Assembly (NCBI RefSeq): GCF_002900975.1 | Contig: NZ_PJON01000004.1 | Coordinates: 124,001 to 188,000, forward strand | From: Tabrizicola aquatica | GTDB taxonomy: Bacteria > Pseudomonadota > Alphaproteobacteria > Rhodobacterales > Rhodobacteraceae | Direction: 5' to 3' | DNA length: 64,000 nt | The notes under the pieces: model-generated | Database searches by the model: none | The model's input: the letters and a program-made list of their open reading frames with translations, nothing else | What the model was told of the DNA's origin: nothing | Made by a program: the position numbers and the translations under genes | Shown: positions 1 through 9,314 of the stretch, piece by piece | Position numbering within the stretch: position 1 is the stretch's first letter | Layout of the letters: every line of letters begins with the position of its first letter

Positions 1-350
<350 letters not shown>

Positions 351-394
351 AGGGCCGGCCTTGCTTAAGTAAGGCATCCGAACGGAGGCGCCCC

Positions 395-895
395 ATGGCC
401 GGACACAAGCTTGACCCCATCGACCGTCAGATTCTGGCCGAATTGCAGGCCGACGGTCGCATGACCAATGTCGAGCTGGCAAGCCGTGTCGGGATTTCCG
501 CCCCGCCCTGCCTGCGGCGCGTTCGCGGGCTGGAGGAAACGGGCTTCATCCGTGGCTATCATGCCGACATCGACGCACGCGAGTTGGGGTTCGAAGTCCA
601 GGTCTTTGCGATGGTCCGCCTGAACAGCCAGGCCGAGGCCGACCTGTCGACCTTCGAGGCGCGCTGCCGGGCCTGGCCCCTGGTCCGTGAATGTCACATG
701 CTGAACGGCGAGATCGACTTCATCCTGAAGTGCGTCTCGCCTGACCTGTCGACCTTCCAAAGCTTCCTGACCGAGGAACTGCTGAAGGCCGACCATGTGG
801 CCAACGTAAAGACCAGCCTGGTGATCCGCTGCGCCAAGGACGAGCCTGGCCTGCCCTTTGACGTGCTGGAAGCGCGGCTGGCGAAGAACGCCTAG
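395..895 (+). CDS. Lrp/AsnC family transcriptional regulator
   Basis: A 166-residue DNA-binding regulator of the feast/famine family. Residues about 7-55 form the N-terminal helix-turn-helix (LDPIDRQILAEL, then the recognition helix around SAPPCLRRV); the remainder is the RAM effector-binding and oligomerisation domain. Start ATG at 395 is preceded by GGAGG-like AACGGAGGCG at a good distance. A longer in-frame extension back to 314 runs through the palindromic operator and is rejected. The effector is unknown; members usually sense an amino acid. It ends overlapping by four bases the convergent small gene at 892-1086. Confidence 0.92.
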   Translation: MAGHKLDPIDRQILAELQADGRMTNVELASRVGISAPPCLRRVRGLEETGFIRGYHADIDARELGFEVQVFAMVRLNSQAEADLSTFEARCRAWPLVRECHMLNGEIDFILKCVSPDLSTFQSFLTEELLKADHVANVKTSLVIRCAKDEPGLPFDVLEARLAKNA

Positions 896-1086
896 CGCGA
901 GGCGTCGTGGACCGGGCGGGTTGCCGCCTTCAGCCGCATGGCAAAGCCCTTTTCACCCGAAGCCATCCGCCGCGCGGCGGGCTGCTTGGCAGAAACGCGG
1001 GCCGGGCTGCGGGTTTCCTGCGCTTCGGCCACGGCCGCAAGCACCGATACGATCCAGCGCCGCTTGGTCTTCAACTCGATGATCAT
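892..1086 (-). CDS. Small hypothetical protein, 64 residues
   Basis: A short basic protein starting MIIELKTKRRWIVSVLAAV, with an Arg/Lys-rich N-terminus and Ala-rich middle. I do not recognise a named domain; small proteins with a KRRW(I/M)xSV start occur in related genomes as far as I recall. A GGGGAA stretch lies just before the ATG. It converges on the Lrp/AsnC gene with their stop codons overlapping (892-895). The region 1087-1200 upstream holds its promoter and nothing else evident. No membrane segment is clear. It may be non-coding. Confidence 0.45.
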   Translation of the reverse strand: MIIELKTKRRWIVSVLAAVAEAQETRSPARVSAKQPAARRMASGEKGFAMRLKAATRPVHDASR

Positions 1087-1200
1087 GCTTTTCCCCGCAG
1101 CACGCAGTTCCCCTATGGCGAGACCCTGCCGGGGGAATGCGGCGGCGATGGGGAAAAGGTTGGGACCAAACGGTGCATTTTCATGCCCGTTTGAGCCGCA

Positions 1201-1959
1201 TTATAGCCGTATTGTCGAGATCAGCCGCCCGTAATCCGCCTCGCCCGCATGGGTCGTGCGGCGGAAGGAATAGAACCGCGCGGCATCGCGATAGGTGCAG
1301 TGGCCGGTCCATTCGGCATGGCCGACCCCCGCCGCCCGCAGCCGCCACTGGCCATAGCCGGGCAGATCGAACAGCAGCCGATCCCCCTGGCCATTGGCGA
1401 AAAAGCGCGTTGTTTCAGGGTCTTCGTCGCGGAAGCGGTCGAAGAATTCCGGCCCGACCTCATAGGCGGCCTGGCTGATCGTCGGGCCAATCACGGCGTG
1501 GATATTGGCACGCTGCGCGCCAAGGCGCTCCATCGCGTCGATGGTCGCCTCCAGCACCCCGTCGACCGCGCCGCGCCAGCCGGCATGGGCGGCACCGACC
1601 ACCCCGGCTGCGGCATCGTGGAACAGCACCGGCTGACAATCCGCCGTCAGCACCCCCAAAAGCACGCCAGGCGTCGCCGTGACCAGCGCATCCGCCTGCG
1701 GGCGGTCGGCCAGCGGGCCGGTGACGGGAATCGCATCGGCGGAATGGACCTGATGCACGGTGACCAGCGCCTGCGGGCCAAGGCCCATCGCCTCGGCCAC
1801 GCGGGTGCGGTTGATGGCCACGATCTCGGCCTGGTCCGACGATCCCGTGCCACAGTTCAGCCCGGCAAAGATACCCGACGAGGCCCCGCCCTTGCGGGTG
1901 AAGAACCCGTGTCGCGTGGTCAGGGCGGGCGAGGTGATGATCTCCAGCATCGATTGCAT
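1201..1959 (-). CDS. pgeF: Purine nucleoside phosphorylase/laccase-domain protein (YfiH family)
   Basis: A 252-residue cytosolic protein of the YfiH/multicopper-oxidase-like (DUF152) family, described both as a peptidoglycan-editing factor and as a purine nucleoside phosphorylase/adenosine deaminase. The three metal-site motifs are visible: VHQVHSADAIP, TADCQPVLFHD and AAHAGWRGAVDG. The ATG at 1959 overlaps the upstream methyltransferase stop by one base (TGATG); a second in-frame ATG at 1950 is possible. It is the last gene of the lgt-methyltransferase-pgeF operon, so it is translated by coupling. Substrate in this organism cannot be decided from sequence. Confidence 0.9.
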   Translation of the reverse strand: MQSMLEIITSPALTTRHGFFTRKGGASSGIFAGLNCGTGSSDQAEIVAINRTRVAEAMGLGPQALVTVHQVHSADAIPVTGPLADRPQADALVTATPGVLLGVLTADCQPVLFHDAAAGVVGAAHAGWRGAVDGVLEATIDAMERLGAQRANIHAVIGPTISQAAYEVGPEFFDRFRDEDPETTRFFANGQGDRLLFDLPGYGQWRLRAAGVGHAEWTGHCTYRDAARFYSFRRTTHAGEADYGRLISTIRL

Positions 1960-3011
1960 CAGGCGAATCCGGGGGGCAGGGGCGCGCCGGCCCGGGTCAG
2001 GGCCAGCATCTTGAACAACGAACCCATTTCTGCCGGATCGGTCAAGCGGGCAAGCGCCGCGCGGTGGCTGTCCAGCGCCGGTCCGGTCAGACTGCGGGCC
2101 AGACGCTCGGCGCGGATATCGATCCCGAGGCGCCCCAGGACCTGCCCTTGCGTGGCATAGGCATGGGCCGGGGCCAGCGCAGCCAAGGGCTCGAAATCGA
2201 CATGGGCGGTCAGATCGGCCTGGCCGGGATGGGCCAGCGGCGGATCGAAGGCATGGCCGCGCAGGGCCTGCAACGTATCGCCGCAGGACCGCCAGCCGCC
2301 GTAGTCGATGAAGAGCGCCAGCCCCCCGTGCCGCAGGATCGGGCGCAGCGCGGCCGTGACGGCCTGGTGCGCCGGGGCGCAATGTTCGACCAGATCGCCG
2401 GGCCGCGCGGCGCGGAAAGCCGGGGTGTCGGGCACCTGCGGCAGCGGGGCGGAGAGACCAAAGGTAAGTGCGCCGTCCTGCAGGCCGACCAGACGTTCTC
2501 GCCAGCCTTCGGGCGAGAGCAGGAACTGCCGGATCGGCAGGGCATCAAGGAATTCATTGGCCACCAGAAAGGTCGGGCGGTCGGGCAGGTCTTCCACCCG
2601 GTCGGCCCAGGTGACCACATGGGGGGCCAGCGTCGCGGCCTGCACGTCGCACAGGCGGGGCGAGGCTTCGACCAGCACCGCCCGTGCCGCCGCGTGAAAG
2701 CCCGGGACAGCGCGGGTCGCGCGCAGGGCGTCGGCCATCAGCGTGCCACGGCCCGGCCCAAGCTCGGCCAGGGTAAAGGGCGCGGGTGCGCCCTGGTCCA
2801 GCCAGGCTTGCGCCAGGGCCAGGCCGAGAAGCTCGCCGAACATCTGGCTGATCTCGGGCGCGGTGGTGAAGTCGCCCGCCGTGCCAAAGGGTTCGCGCGT
2901 GGTGTAATAGCCGTGCTGCGGGTGAAGCAGGCACTCGGCCATGTAATCGGCGACCGTGATCGGCCCGCCTTCGCGGATGCGGTCGACCAGAAGTGCTGCC
3001 AGCGGGGTCAT
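1959..3011 (-). CDS. Class I SAM-dependent methyltransferase, MidA/NDUFAF7-like (DUF185)
   Basis: A 350-residue protein with the MidA/NDUFAF7 layout: N-terminal helical lid ([19 protein letters not shown]) then a Rossmann methyltransferase fold with the glycine-rich SAM motif [12 protein letters not shown] and the family-typical [10 protein letters not shown]. The eukaryotic relative methylates an arginine of a complex I subunit; the bacterial substrate is not established. The start at 3011 is fixed by an ATGA overlap with the stop of lgt; an upstream extension to 3038 lies inside lgt and is rejected. It is sandwiched between lgt and pgeF in one operon. Confidence 0.9.
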   Translation of the reverse strand: MTPLAALLVDRIREGGPITVADYMAECLLHPQHGYYTTREPFGTAGDFTTAPEISQMFGELLGLALAQAWLDQGAPAPFTLAELGPGRGTLMADALRATRAVPGFHAAARAVLVEASPRLCDVQAATLAPHVVTWADRVEDLPDRPTFLVANEFLDALPIRQFLLSPEGWRERLVGLQDGALTFGLSAPLPQVPDTPAFRAARPGDLVEHCAPAHQAVTAALRPILRHGGLALFIDYGGWRSCGDTLQALRGHAFDPPLAHPGQADLTAHVDFEPLAALAPAHAYATQGQVLGRLGIDIRAERLARSLTGPALDSHRAALARLTDPAEMGSLFKMLALTRAGAPLPPGFA

Positions 3012-3877
3012 CTTGCCCGGGCGCGGGCCAGAAACCACAGGCCGGCCGCGATCATCGGCAGGGACAGAAGCTGGCCCATGGTCAGGCCCAGACTGCCGAA
3101 CTGCACCGCCCAGCCGATCGGATTGCCGGGGCTGACGAATTGCGCGTCGGGCTGGCGGACGAATTCCACCAGGAACCGCGCCAGGCCGTAGCCCACCAGG
3201 AACAGGCCCATGATGGCGCCCGGCCGCTTCAACCAGCCGCGGCGGAACGCAAGCCAGGTCAGGACGACGGCCAGCAAAAGCCCCTCAAGCGCGGCCTGGT
3301 ACAGCTGGCTGGGATGGCGGGCACAGGCCGCGGTTGCGGTGGCGCAGGCCTGCGCAGCCTCGCCGGGGAAGATCACGCCCCAGGGCAGGCTGGTCGGGCG
3401 GCCCCAAAGCTCGGCGTTGATGAAGTTCGCCAGGCGGCCCAGCATCAGGCCGACGGGCACCGCAAGGGCAAGAAGGTCGCCCATCGACAGCATCGGAATG
3501 CGCTCGCGCTTGCAGAACCACAGGCCCGCGACGACCACCCCGGCAAAGCCGCCGTGGAAGGCCATGCCACCCTCCCAGACCCGGATGATCTGCAGGGGAT
3601 CGTCCAGATAGGTGCCCGGATCGTAGAAGATCACATAGCCGATCCTCCCGCCCAGGATGATGCCGACAACGGCCCAGGTGAGGAAGCGTTCGACCTGATC
3701 GGGGGTCAGCGGTGGCTCACCGGCCCAAAGGCGCGGCGTGCGCACGGCGCGCTGGATGATCCACCAGCCGAACAGGATGCCGGTGATATAGGCCAGGGCA
3801 TACCAGCGCAGCGCCAGGGTGAAGCCGAAAAGCTCGATCTCGAACAGGGTGGGCGAGATGTCGGGAAAGGGGATCAT
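3008..3877 (-). CDS. lgt: Prolipoprotein diacylglyceryl transferase
   Basis: Inner-membrane enzyme that transfers diacylglycerol from phosphatidylglycerol to the lipobox cysteine of prolipoproteins, the first step of lipoprotein maturation. The 289-residue protein has about seven hydrophobic segments. Family signatures are present: [11 protein letters not shown] near residue 105 and [14 protein letters not shown] near 150 (the usual GRxGNFxNxELxGR with Gly changed to Ala), plus [12 protein letters not shown]. It is first in a three-gene operon. Between it and the divergent ubiK (3878-3996) is a GC-rich gap that must carry both promoters and contains a hairpin near 3890-3918. Confidence 0.96.
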   Translation of the reverse strand: MIPFPDISPTLFEIELFGFTLALRWYALAYITGILFGWWIIQRAVRTPRLWAGEPPLTPDQVERFLTWAVVGIILGGRIGYVIFYDPGTYLDDPLQIIRVWEGGMAFHGGFAGVVVAGLWFCKRERIPMLSMGDLLALAVPVGLMLGRLANFINAELWGRPTSLPWGVIFPGEAAQACATATAACARHPSQLYQAALEGLLLAVVLTWLAFRRGWLKRPGAIMGLFLVGYGLARFLVEFVRQPDAQFVSPGNPIGWAVQFGSLGLTMGQLLSLPMIAAGLWFLARARAR

Positions 3878-3996
3878 GCGGGCCTCCGTGCCCCGCGCTT
3901 GTCGCGGGCGGGGCGCGTGAAGTCAACCGGCGGGCCATCCGCCTTGCCCCGCCGCGCGGGCGGGGCCATATAAGGGCAAGCGCAAAGGAGGTCCCC

Positions 3997-4254
3997 ATGC
4001 AGACCCGCAACAAGTTCTTCGACGACATGAGCCAGCTGATGACCAACGCCATGGGCGTGGCCCAGGGGGCCAAGACCGAGGCCGAGACCGCCTTCAAAAG
4101 CATGGTTGACCGCTGGATGGCCGACCGCGATTTCGTGACGCGGGAAGAGTTCGACGCCGCCCGGGCGATGGCCCAGAAAGCGCGCGAGGAGAATGCGGCG
4201 CTGGAGGCGCGGATCGCCGCGCTGGAAGCGGCCCTGGCGAAGAAGAAGGGCTGA
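3997..4254 (+). CDS. ubiK: Ubiquinone biosynthesis accessory factor UbiK (BMFP domain)
   Basis: An 85-residue amphipathic/coiled-coil protein of the UbiK (formerly YqiC, membrane fusogenic BMFP) family, which helps the soluble Ubi complex make ubiquinone. The N-terminal part (MQTRNKFFDDMSQLMTNAMG) is amphipathic and the C-terminal 35 residues, rich in Glu, Ala and Leu heptads, form the trimeric coiled coil ending in KKKG. An AAAGGAGG ribosome-binding site sits just before the ATG. It is divergent from lgt and is followed by a copy of the GACTGCGTC repeat. Length and motif pattern match the family. Confidence 0.92.
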   Translation: MQTRNKFFDDMSQLMTNAMGVAQGAKTEAETAFKSMVDRWMADRDFVTREEFDAARAMAQKAREENAALEARIAALEAALAKKKG

Positions 4255-4287
4255 ACGCGGCCCGTCAGCGGTTCCGGTCCGGGACTG

Positions 4288-4357
4288 CTCGTCGATGACT
4301 GCGTCACTCCTCGCGGCGGCAGCGTCCCCGACGAGAAGACGAAGTCGCACGAGGAGG
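4288..4357. repeat. REP-like intergenic repeat, copy 1
   Basis: Imperfect inverted repeat with arms GATGACTGCGTCACTCCTCG and GACGAAGTCGCACGAGGAGG. The same two arms recur at 30984-31040, 53525-53595 and 58802-58906 (the last two in the opposite orientation). It lies in the convergent gap between ubiK and the TIGR02186 gene and can fold into a long imperfect hairpin, so it may also help terminate both transcripts. Confidence 0.75.
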
Positions 4358-4365
4358 CGGCCCGT

Positions 4366-5127
4366 TCAGGCGCGCACCAGGCGGAATGCGGCCGAAGCAC
4401 CCCAGCCCGCGACCGCGGCCAGCACCAGCGACAGAAGGCCGTAGATCAGCGGCTCTTCTTGCGCGAGGTTGAAGATCCAACGCTCCAACCCCTCTTTGCG
4501 CACGCCGATCACCCGTTCCTGATGCGCAATGACGCGCTTGTCGCGCAGCAGGAACAGGCGGACCTTGTATTCGCCCTCGGTCAGGTTCGCGGGCAGGATC
4601 ACATCGGTTCGGAACAGGGTTTCCTCGGTCAGTTCCACCTTGCCCTGCAGCACGCGGTAGCGGCCTTCGTCGGTGCGCACGCGCAGAAGGCCCAACAGGA
4701 ACTCGCCCGCGCGGTCGGCCTCTTGCGTGATGCCCACGGCGCGGATCACGCGTTCGATGGTAATGGCGTGGCGCAGGTTGTCGGTGTCCGACAGGATGTG
4801 GTCCAAGGGGCCGGTCGTCGCCACGGCATAGAAGCTGGGCGCGCTGTCCACCCGCACTTCGGCATTGTTCAGCCAGATGCCCGCGACGCGATCCTTGCGG
4901 CGCACGGTGACCGGGGTGGACGGCCCCTGGACCGTCACGATCACCTCCAGCGGACCCACCCCCTCGGGCGGGGGGCCGGCGCGCTTGACCGCGCCGTAGA
5001 TCAGGATTTCCGATCCGTCGAAATCAGCGGTGATCGAGACGCGGTTCTGGCTCATCCCGGCGACGATCTGCTCTTGCGCGGCGGCAGGCAGCGCCAGGGC
5101 CACCAGAAGGAGCGCGAGGCGGATCAT
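4366..5127 (-). CDS. TIGR02186 family membrane-anchored protein, TauE partner
   Basis: A 253-residue protein with a cleavable signal peptide (MIRLALLLVALALPAAAQEQ), a periplasmic beta-rich domain and one C-terminal membrane helix (about 228-250) with a short basic tail. It matches the conserved TIGR02186 family of alphaproteobacteria, which has no proven function and is regularly found beside TauE/SafE permeases. Here its ATG overlaps the stop of the TauE/SafE gene (ATGA at 5124-5127), so the two are co-translated. A role as periplasmic partner of the exporter is inference from this linkage. Confidence 0.85.
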   Translation of the reverse strand: MIRLALLLVALALPAAAQEQIVAGMSQNRVSITADFDGSEILIYGAVKRAGPPPEGVGPLEVIVTVQGPSTPVTVRRKDRVAGIWLNNAEVRVDSAPSFYAVATTGPLDHILSDTDNLRHAITIERVIRAVGITQEADRAGEFLLGLLRVRTDEGRYRVLQGKVELTEETLFRTDVILPANLTEGEYKVRLFLLRDKRVIAHQERVIGVRKEGLERWIFNLAQEEPLIYGLLSLVLAAVAGWGASAAFRLVRA

Positions 5128-6047
5128 GGCAGCGCCCCGGCGACCGAATAGAGTTCTGACGGTTCGAGCAGCAGGTCGACGGCGATACGGACCGACACGG
5201 CCAGCACCAGAAGCGACAGCAGGATGCGCAACTGTTCGGCCTTCAGCCGCATGCCGACGCGAGTGCCAATCTGCGCGCCGACCACCCCGCCCAGGATCAG
5301 CAGCAGCGCCAGCATCATGTCAACCGTCTGGCTGGTCACCGCATGCATCACCGTGGTGAAGGCGGTGACGAAGATGATCTGGAAAAGCGAGGTGCCGATC
5401 ACGACCTTCGTGGGCATCCCCAGGAGATAGATCATCGCGGGGACCATGATGAACCCGCCGCCAACCCCCATGATCGCCGCCAGAAAGCCGACCAGCGCCC
5501 CCACGGCCAGGGGTGGTATCACGCTGATGTAAAGGCCGCTGGCGCGGAATTTCATCTTGAAGGGCAGCCCATGCACCCAGGAATGGACATGGGCCCGCCG
5601 GATCGGCGCGCCGGGCTTGCGGGCGCGCAGCAGGCTGCGCAGGCTTTCCTGGAACATCATCGCGCCGATCAGGCCCAGGAAGATGACATAGGAAAGCTGC
5701 ACGAACAGGTCGACCTGACCTGCCGCCGTCATCAACCGAAAGACCCAGATGCCGATGGCAGACCCGACGATGCCGCCCACCAGCAGCACCCAGCCCATGG
5801 TGAAGTCTACCCCCTTGCGCCGAAGCTGCGCCAGGACGCCCGAGACCGACGAGGCCACCACCTGGTTCGCCCCGGTCGCCACCGCCACCGCTGGAGGCAC
5901 GCCGATGAAGAACAGCAAGGGCGTGATCAGAAAGCCGCCACCCACGCCGAACATGCCGGACATGAAGCCCACGATTCCACCCAGCCCCAGAAGCAGGAAG
6001 GCATTGACCGAAACCTCGGCGATGGGGAGGTAAAGCTGCATGGGCAC
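5124..6047 (-). CDS. Sulfite exporter TauE/SafE family permease
   Basis: A 307-residue inner-membrane protein with 8-9 hydrophobic segments in two homologous halves. Each half carries the family glycine motif: GFMSGMFGVGGGFLITPLL near residue 27 and GFLAAIMGVGGGFIMVPAM near 188. TauE/SafE proteins export small sulfur or organic anions such as sulfite or sulfoacetate. It is first of a two-gene operon with the TIGR02186 protein. An alternative start six bases downstream (MQLYLP) is possible. The substrate cannot be told from the sequence; no sulfonate genes lie nearby. Confidence 0.9.
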   Translation of the reverse strand: MPMQLYLPIAEVSVNAFLLLGLGGIVGFMSGMFGVGGGFLITPLLFFIGVPPAVAVATGANQVVASSVSGVLAQLRRKGVDFTMGWVLLVGGIVGSAIGIWVFRLMTAAGQVDLFVQLSYVIFLGLIGAMMFQESLRSLLRARKPGAPIRRAHVHSWVHGLPFKMKFRASGLYISVIPPLAVGALVGFLAAIMGVGGGFIMVPAMIYLLGMPTKVVIGTSLFQIIFVTAFTTVMHAVTSQTVDMMLALLLILGGVVGAQIGTRVGMRLKAEQLRILLSLLVLAVSVRIAVDLLLEPSELYSVAGALP

Positions 6048-6125
6048 GGGCCCGATCAGGGGGAAAGCGGCGGAGTGATCAAAGGGTTGCGCACCTTTGA
6101 CCGCGATGTCAAACGGCCTTTGCCC

Positions 6126-6929
6126 TCATCGGAGGTTGCGCAGGAAATCCCGCAGGATGCGTTCCAGTTTTGCCGCACCCAGGGGGGCCATAGCCTTGGT
6201 GTGTTCGTGGCTGATCTTCTCGTCGCTCATCCCGGCGGCCATGTTGGTGATGGTCGAGATGGCGGCGACCTTGAGGCCGAGGAAGCGCGCCAGGATCACC
6301 TCGGGCACGGTGGACATGCCGACCGCGTCGCCGCCGAGAAGTTTCAGCATGCGGATTTCGGCCGGGGTTTCGAACGAGGGGCCGGAGTACCAGCAGTAGA
6401 CGCCTTCGGGCAGATCCACGCCTGCCCGCGCGGCAGCGACCTTGAGCGCGGCGCGCAGGCCGGGGTCGTGGGCCTCGGTCATCGGGACGAAGCGCGCGTC
6501 GGTCTTTTCGCCGATCAGCGGGTTCAGGCCGGAATAGTTGATGTGGTCGGACAGTAGCATGACATTGCCCGGCGGAATGTCGCCGCGCAGCGAGCCGGCT
6601 GCATTGGTCAAGATCAGGTCGCTGGCGCCGAGAGCCTTCAGCACCTGCAAGGGCAGCAGCATGGCCCGGGAATTGCCGTTTTCATAGTAATGCTCACGCG
6701 CGCCAAAGACGGCAACGCGGATGCCCTCCAGCTCTCCGATATGCAGGTTGGGGTTGTGGCCCGAAACGCCGACATGCGGGAAGCCGGGCAGGTCGTCGTA
6801 GGGGATCGCCTCGCCCTGGACCTCGCGCGCGATATGACCGAGGCCCGAGCCGAGGATCAGGCCCAGGCGGACCGGGGCGTCGCCGGCACGGGCGCGGATC
6901 AGCGTGGCAAGGGTCGCGGAGTCTGTCAT
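6126..6929 (-). CDS. Purine nucleoside phosphorylase (trimeric, class I)
   Basis: A 267-residue cytosolic enzyme that splits purine (deoxy)nucleosides with phosphate into base and (deoxy)ribose 1-phosphate. The trimeric PNP family pattern is clear: LGLILGSGLGHIAREV near 22-37, TNAAGSLRGDIPPG near 110, the base/sugar pocket YCWYSGPSFETPAEIRM and DAVGMSTVPEVILA. It lies 102 bp downstream of the nucleoside ABC importer genes on the same strand, so imported nucleosides would be broken down here. The gap contains one copy of the ATATCC/GGGGGT repeat. Human PNP and E. coli XapA belong to the same family. Confidence 0.93.
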   Translation of the reverse strand: MTDSATLATLIRARAGDAPVRLGLILGSGLGHIAREVQGEAIPYDDLPGFPHVGVSGHNPNLHIGELEGIRVAVFGAREHYYENGNSRAMLLPLQVLKALGASDLILTNAAGSLRGDIPPGNVMLLSDHINYSGLNPLIGEKTDARFVPMTEAHDPGLRAALKVAAARAGVDLPEGVYCWYSGPSFETPAEIRMLKLLGGDAVGMSTVPEVILARFLGLKVAAISTITNMAAGMSDEKISHEHTKAMAPLGAAKLERILRDFLRNLR

Positions 6930-6960
6930 CGGCTGCGCCTCTGGCTGGCCGGGGAAGCGG

Positions 6961-7002
6961 GGGTTTCACACCCCCGCACCCCCGTGGGATATTTGGAGAA
7001 GA
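6961..7002 (-). repeat. ATATCC-GGGGG intergenic repeat, copy 1
   Basis: Read on the minus strand: CCAAATATCCCACGGGGG, a GCGGGGG arm and then a CCCCC arm after GTGTGAAA, making a G/C hairpin next to a short AT-rich box. Similar blocks are at 40917-40958 and 42920-42961. This copy lies 30-70 bp before the PNP gene, downstream of the permease stop. Confidence 0.6.
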
Positions 7003-7031
7003 GAAAGACAATTTTAAACGAATTGTCCGGG

Positions 7032-8000
7032 TCAGCGTTCCTTCACATAGGGTTCACCGCCGGCGCGGGGCGGGATGGCCTTGCCGATGAACCCTGCCAG
7101 CACGATCACGGTCAGGAGATAGGGCAGAGCATCCAGGAAGGGGACAGGCACCTTCACCTGCACCACCGCCTGCACCACGTCGGGCCTCAGCGCCAGCGCC
7201 TGGAAGAAGCCGAACAGCAGGCAAGCCCAAAGCGCCGCCACCGGACGCCACTTGGCAAAGATCAGTGCGGCAAGGGCGATGTAGCCGCGTCCCGCCGTCA
7301 TCTCGCGCCCGAAGCCTGCTTGCAGCGCGGTGGCCATATAGGCCCCGGCTAGGCCGCACAGGACGCCGGTGATCGCCACCGCCGCAAAGCGCAGGCCGAC
7401 GACCGAGACACCCGCAGTATCGACGGCGGCCGGGTTCTCGCCCACCGCACGCAGGCGCAGGCCAAAGCGGGTACGGTTCAGAACCCACCAGGACAGGGGA
7501 ACCATGGCAAGCGCGACATAGACCAGAAGGGAGTGGCCCGAGATCACCTCGAAATACAACGGTCCAAGGAGAGGCACGCCCTGCAGGCTTTCGGCGAAAG
7601 GCAGCGTGATCGGGTTGAACCGCGCCGCACCTTCCAGCGGCGGGGTGCGGCCGCCCTGGCCGAACAGGGCCTGAGCGATCAGCACCGTGATTCCAGAGGC
7701 GAGAAAGTTCAGTGCGACCCCGGAAATCAGCTGGTTGCCCCGGAAGGTGATCGAGGCGATCCCGTGGATAGCGGCGAAGATCAGCGAGGCGCCGATCCCG
7801 GCCAGAAGGCCAAGCCAGACCGACCCGGTCAGGAAGGCCACCGCACCCGAGGACATGGCGGCGGCAAGCATCTTGCCCTCCAGCCCGATGTCGAAGATGC
7901 CGGACCGTTCGGAGAACAACCCCGCAAGGCAGGCGAGCAGCAGCGGCGTCGCCAGGCGCAGGGTCGAGTCGAGCAGTTGCAGGAGTGTGGCGTAGTCCAT
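7032..8000 (-). CDS. Nucleoside ABC transporter permease (second permease)
   Basis: A 322-residue inner-membrane permease of the BPD_transp_2 (branched-chain/ribose-type) family, with about ten hydrophobic segments. The cytoplasmic coupling sequence ERSGIFDIGLEGKMLAAAMS near residue 30 and VGENPAAVDTAGVSV near 190 are typical of the guanosine/nucleoside importers (YufQ/NupQ, BmpA systems). The ATG at 8000 overlaps the stop of the other permease (TGATG). Longer in-frame extension into the upstream gene is rejected. It pairs with the 8000-9154 permease to form the heterodimeric channel. Confidence 0.92.
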   Translation of the reverse strand: MDYATLLQLLDSTLRLATPLLLACLAGLFSERSGIFDIGLEGKMLAAAMSSGAVAFLTGSVWLGLLAGIGASLIFAAIHGIASITFRGNQLISGVALNFLASGITVLIAQALFGQGGRTPPLEGAARFNPITLPFAESLQGVPLLGPLYFEVISGHSLLVYVALAMVPLSWWVLNRTRFGLRLRAVGENPAAVDTAGVSVVGLRFAAVAITGVLCGLAGAYMATALQAGFGREMTAGRGYIALAALIFAKWRPVAALWACLLFGFFQALALRPDVVQAVVQVKVPVPFLDALPYLLTVIVLAGFIGKAIPPRAGGEPYVKER

Positions 8001-9154
8001 CACGCGGCCCCCAGTTTCTGGCTGCGGAAAAGGCCGAAGATCCGGGTCAGAAGCATCCGCACCATCATGTCCAGCGCCCCGGTGAACAGGATCACCAACC
8101 CCTGCACGACGATCCGCATTTCGGGCGGGATCTGCAGGATCAGGCCCAGTTCGGCGCCGCCCTGATACAGGAACCCGAACAGAAGCGCCGCCAGCACCAC
8201 GCCCAGGGGATGGTTCCGTCCCATAAGCGCCACCGCGATACCGATGAAACCCGCCCCTTCCGAGGAGTTCTGCAGCAGGCGCCCCGCTTCGCCCATCACG
8301 TTGTTGACGCTCATCATTCCGGCCAGCGCGCCGGACAGAAGCATCGCCACCATGATGATGAAAACCGGGTTGATCCCGGCATAGCGGGCCGCGGCCTCGG
8401 ACTTGCCGAAGGCGCGGATCTGGTAGCCAAGCCGCGTCTGCCACAGGATCGCCCAGACCACGACCGCCATGGCCAGTGCCAGGAACAGGGTCACGTTCGC
8501 CGGGACGCCGGTATACATCGGTTCGCCCCGGGAATTGATGCGCTGCACGCCGTCAGGCCCCATCACCGCGTAAAGCTGCCGGATGCCGGGGATTTCGCTG
8601 AAGGTGGGCAGGGCTGCGCCAGCAGGAAAGCGGGCCGAGGCGGGGTCCATCTGGCCATCCGGGCGCAGGACATCGACCAGAAGGTAGACCAGCAGCGCCG
8701 CCGCGATGTAGTTGAACATGATCGTGGTGATCACGATATGGCTGCCGCGTTTCGCTTGCAGATAGGCCGGGACCGCCGCCCAGGCCGCCCCGAAGATCGC
8801 CGCCCCCATCGTTGCGGCGGCCAAGGCCAGCGTCCAGTGCGGCCAGTCCAGCGAAAGGCAGACCAGCGCCACGCCCAGGGCGCCCAGCTGTGCCTGCCCC
8901 TCGCCGCCGATGTTGAACAGGCCGGCATGGAAGGCCACCGTCACCGCCAATCCGGTGAAGATGAAGCTGGTGGTGTAGTATAGCGTATAGCCCCAGCCAT
9001 AGGCCGATCCCAGCGCGCCCTCGACCATGACGTTGAACGCCTCGACCGGGCTTTGCCCGATGGACAGAAGCACCAGCGCCGAGATGGCCCCGGCAAGGAT
9101 CAACGAGACGAGCGGGACGAGGACGACGTCGGCCCAGCGTGGCAAGCGGTCCAT
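8000..9154 (-). CDS. Nucleoside ABC transporter permease (first permease)
   Basis: A 384-residue inner-membrane permease, BPD_transp_2 family (YufP/NupP type), with about ten hydrophobic segments and a longer periplasmic loop around residues 180-225. The segment FHAGLFNIGGEGQAQLGALG near 95 is the conserved ATPase-contact motif, and IRAFGKSEAAARYAGIN near 255 is its second-half equivalent. It starts 160 bp after the ATPase gene; that gap (9155-9314) shows nothing beyond GC-rich sequence. Together with the partner permease, ATPase and BMP receptor it forms a nucleoside importer. Confidence 0.92.
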   Translation of the reverse strand: MDRLPRWADVVLVPLVSLILAGAISALVLLSIGQSPVEAFNVMVEGALGSAYGWGYTLYYTTSFIFTGLAVTVAFHAGLFNIGGEGQAQLGALGVALVCLSLDWPHWTLALAAATMGAAIFGAAWAAVPAYLQAKRGSHIVITTIMFNYIAAALLVYLLVDVLRPDGQMDPASARFPAGAALPTFSEIPGIRQLYAVMGPDGVQRINSRGEPMYTGVPANVTLFLALAMAVVVWAILWQTRLGYQIRAFGKSEAAARYAGINPVFIIMVAMLLSGALAGMMSVNNVMGEAGRLLQNSSEGAGFIGIAVALMGRNHPLGVVLAALLFGFLYQGGAELGLILQIPPEMRIVVQGLVILFTGALDMMVRMLLTRIFGLFRSQKLGAA

Positions 9155-9314
9155 CAGACGGCCCTCCGGTCATTTCGGTTTGCGCGGGATGCCCCGCTGC
9201 CATTCCCCTTCGCGGGCATCCCGACGTTGATGGTCAGGCGGGGGGAGCGGGCCAAGGCCCCTCCCCTCCCGCAATTTGGCAAGAGGGTCGGGGCGGGGGA
9301 TTGCGGCAGAGGGG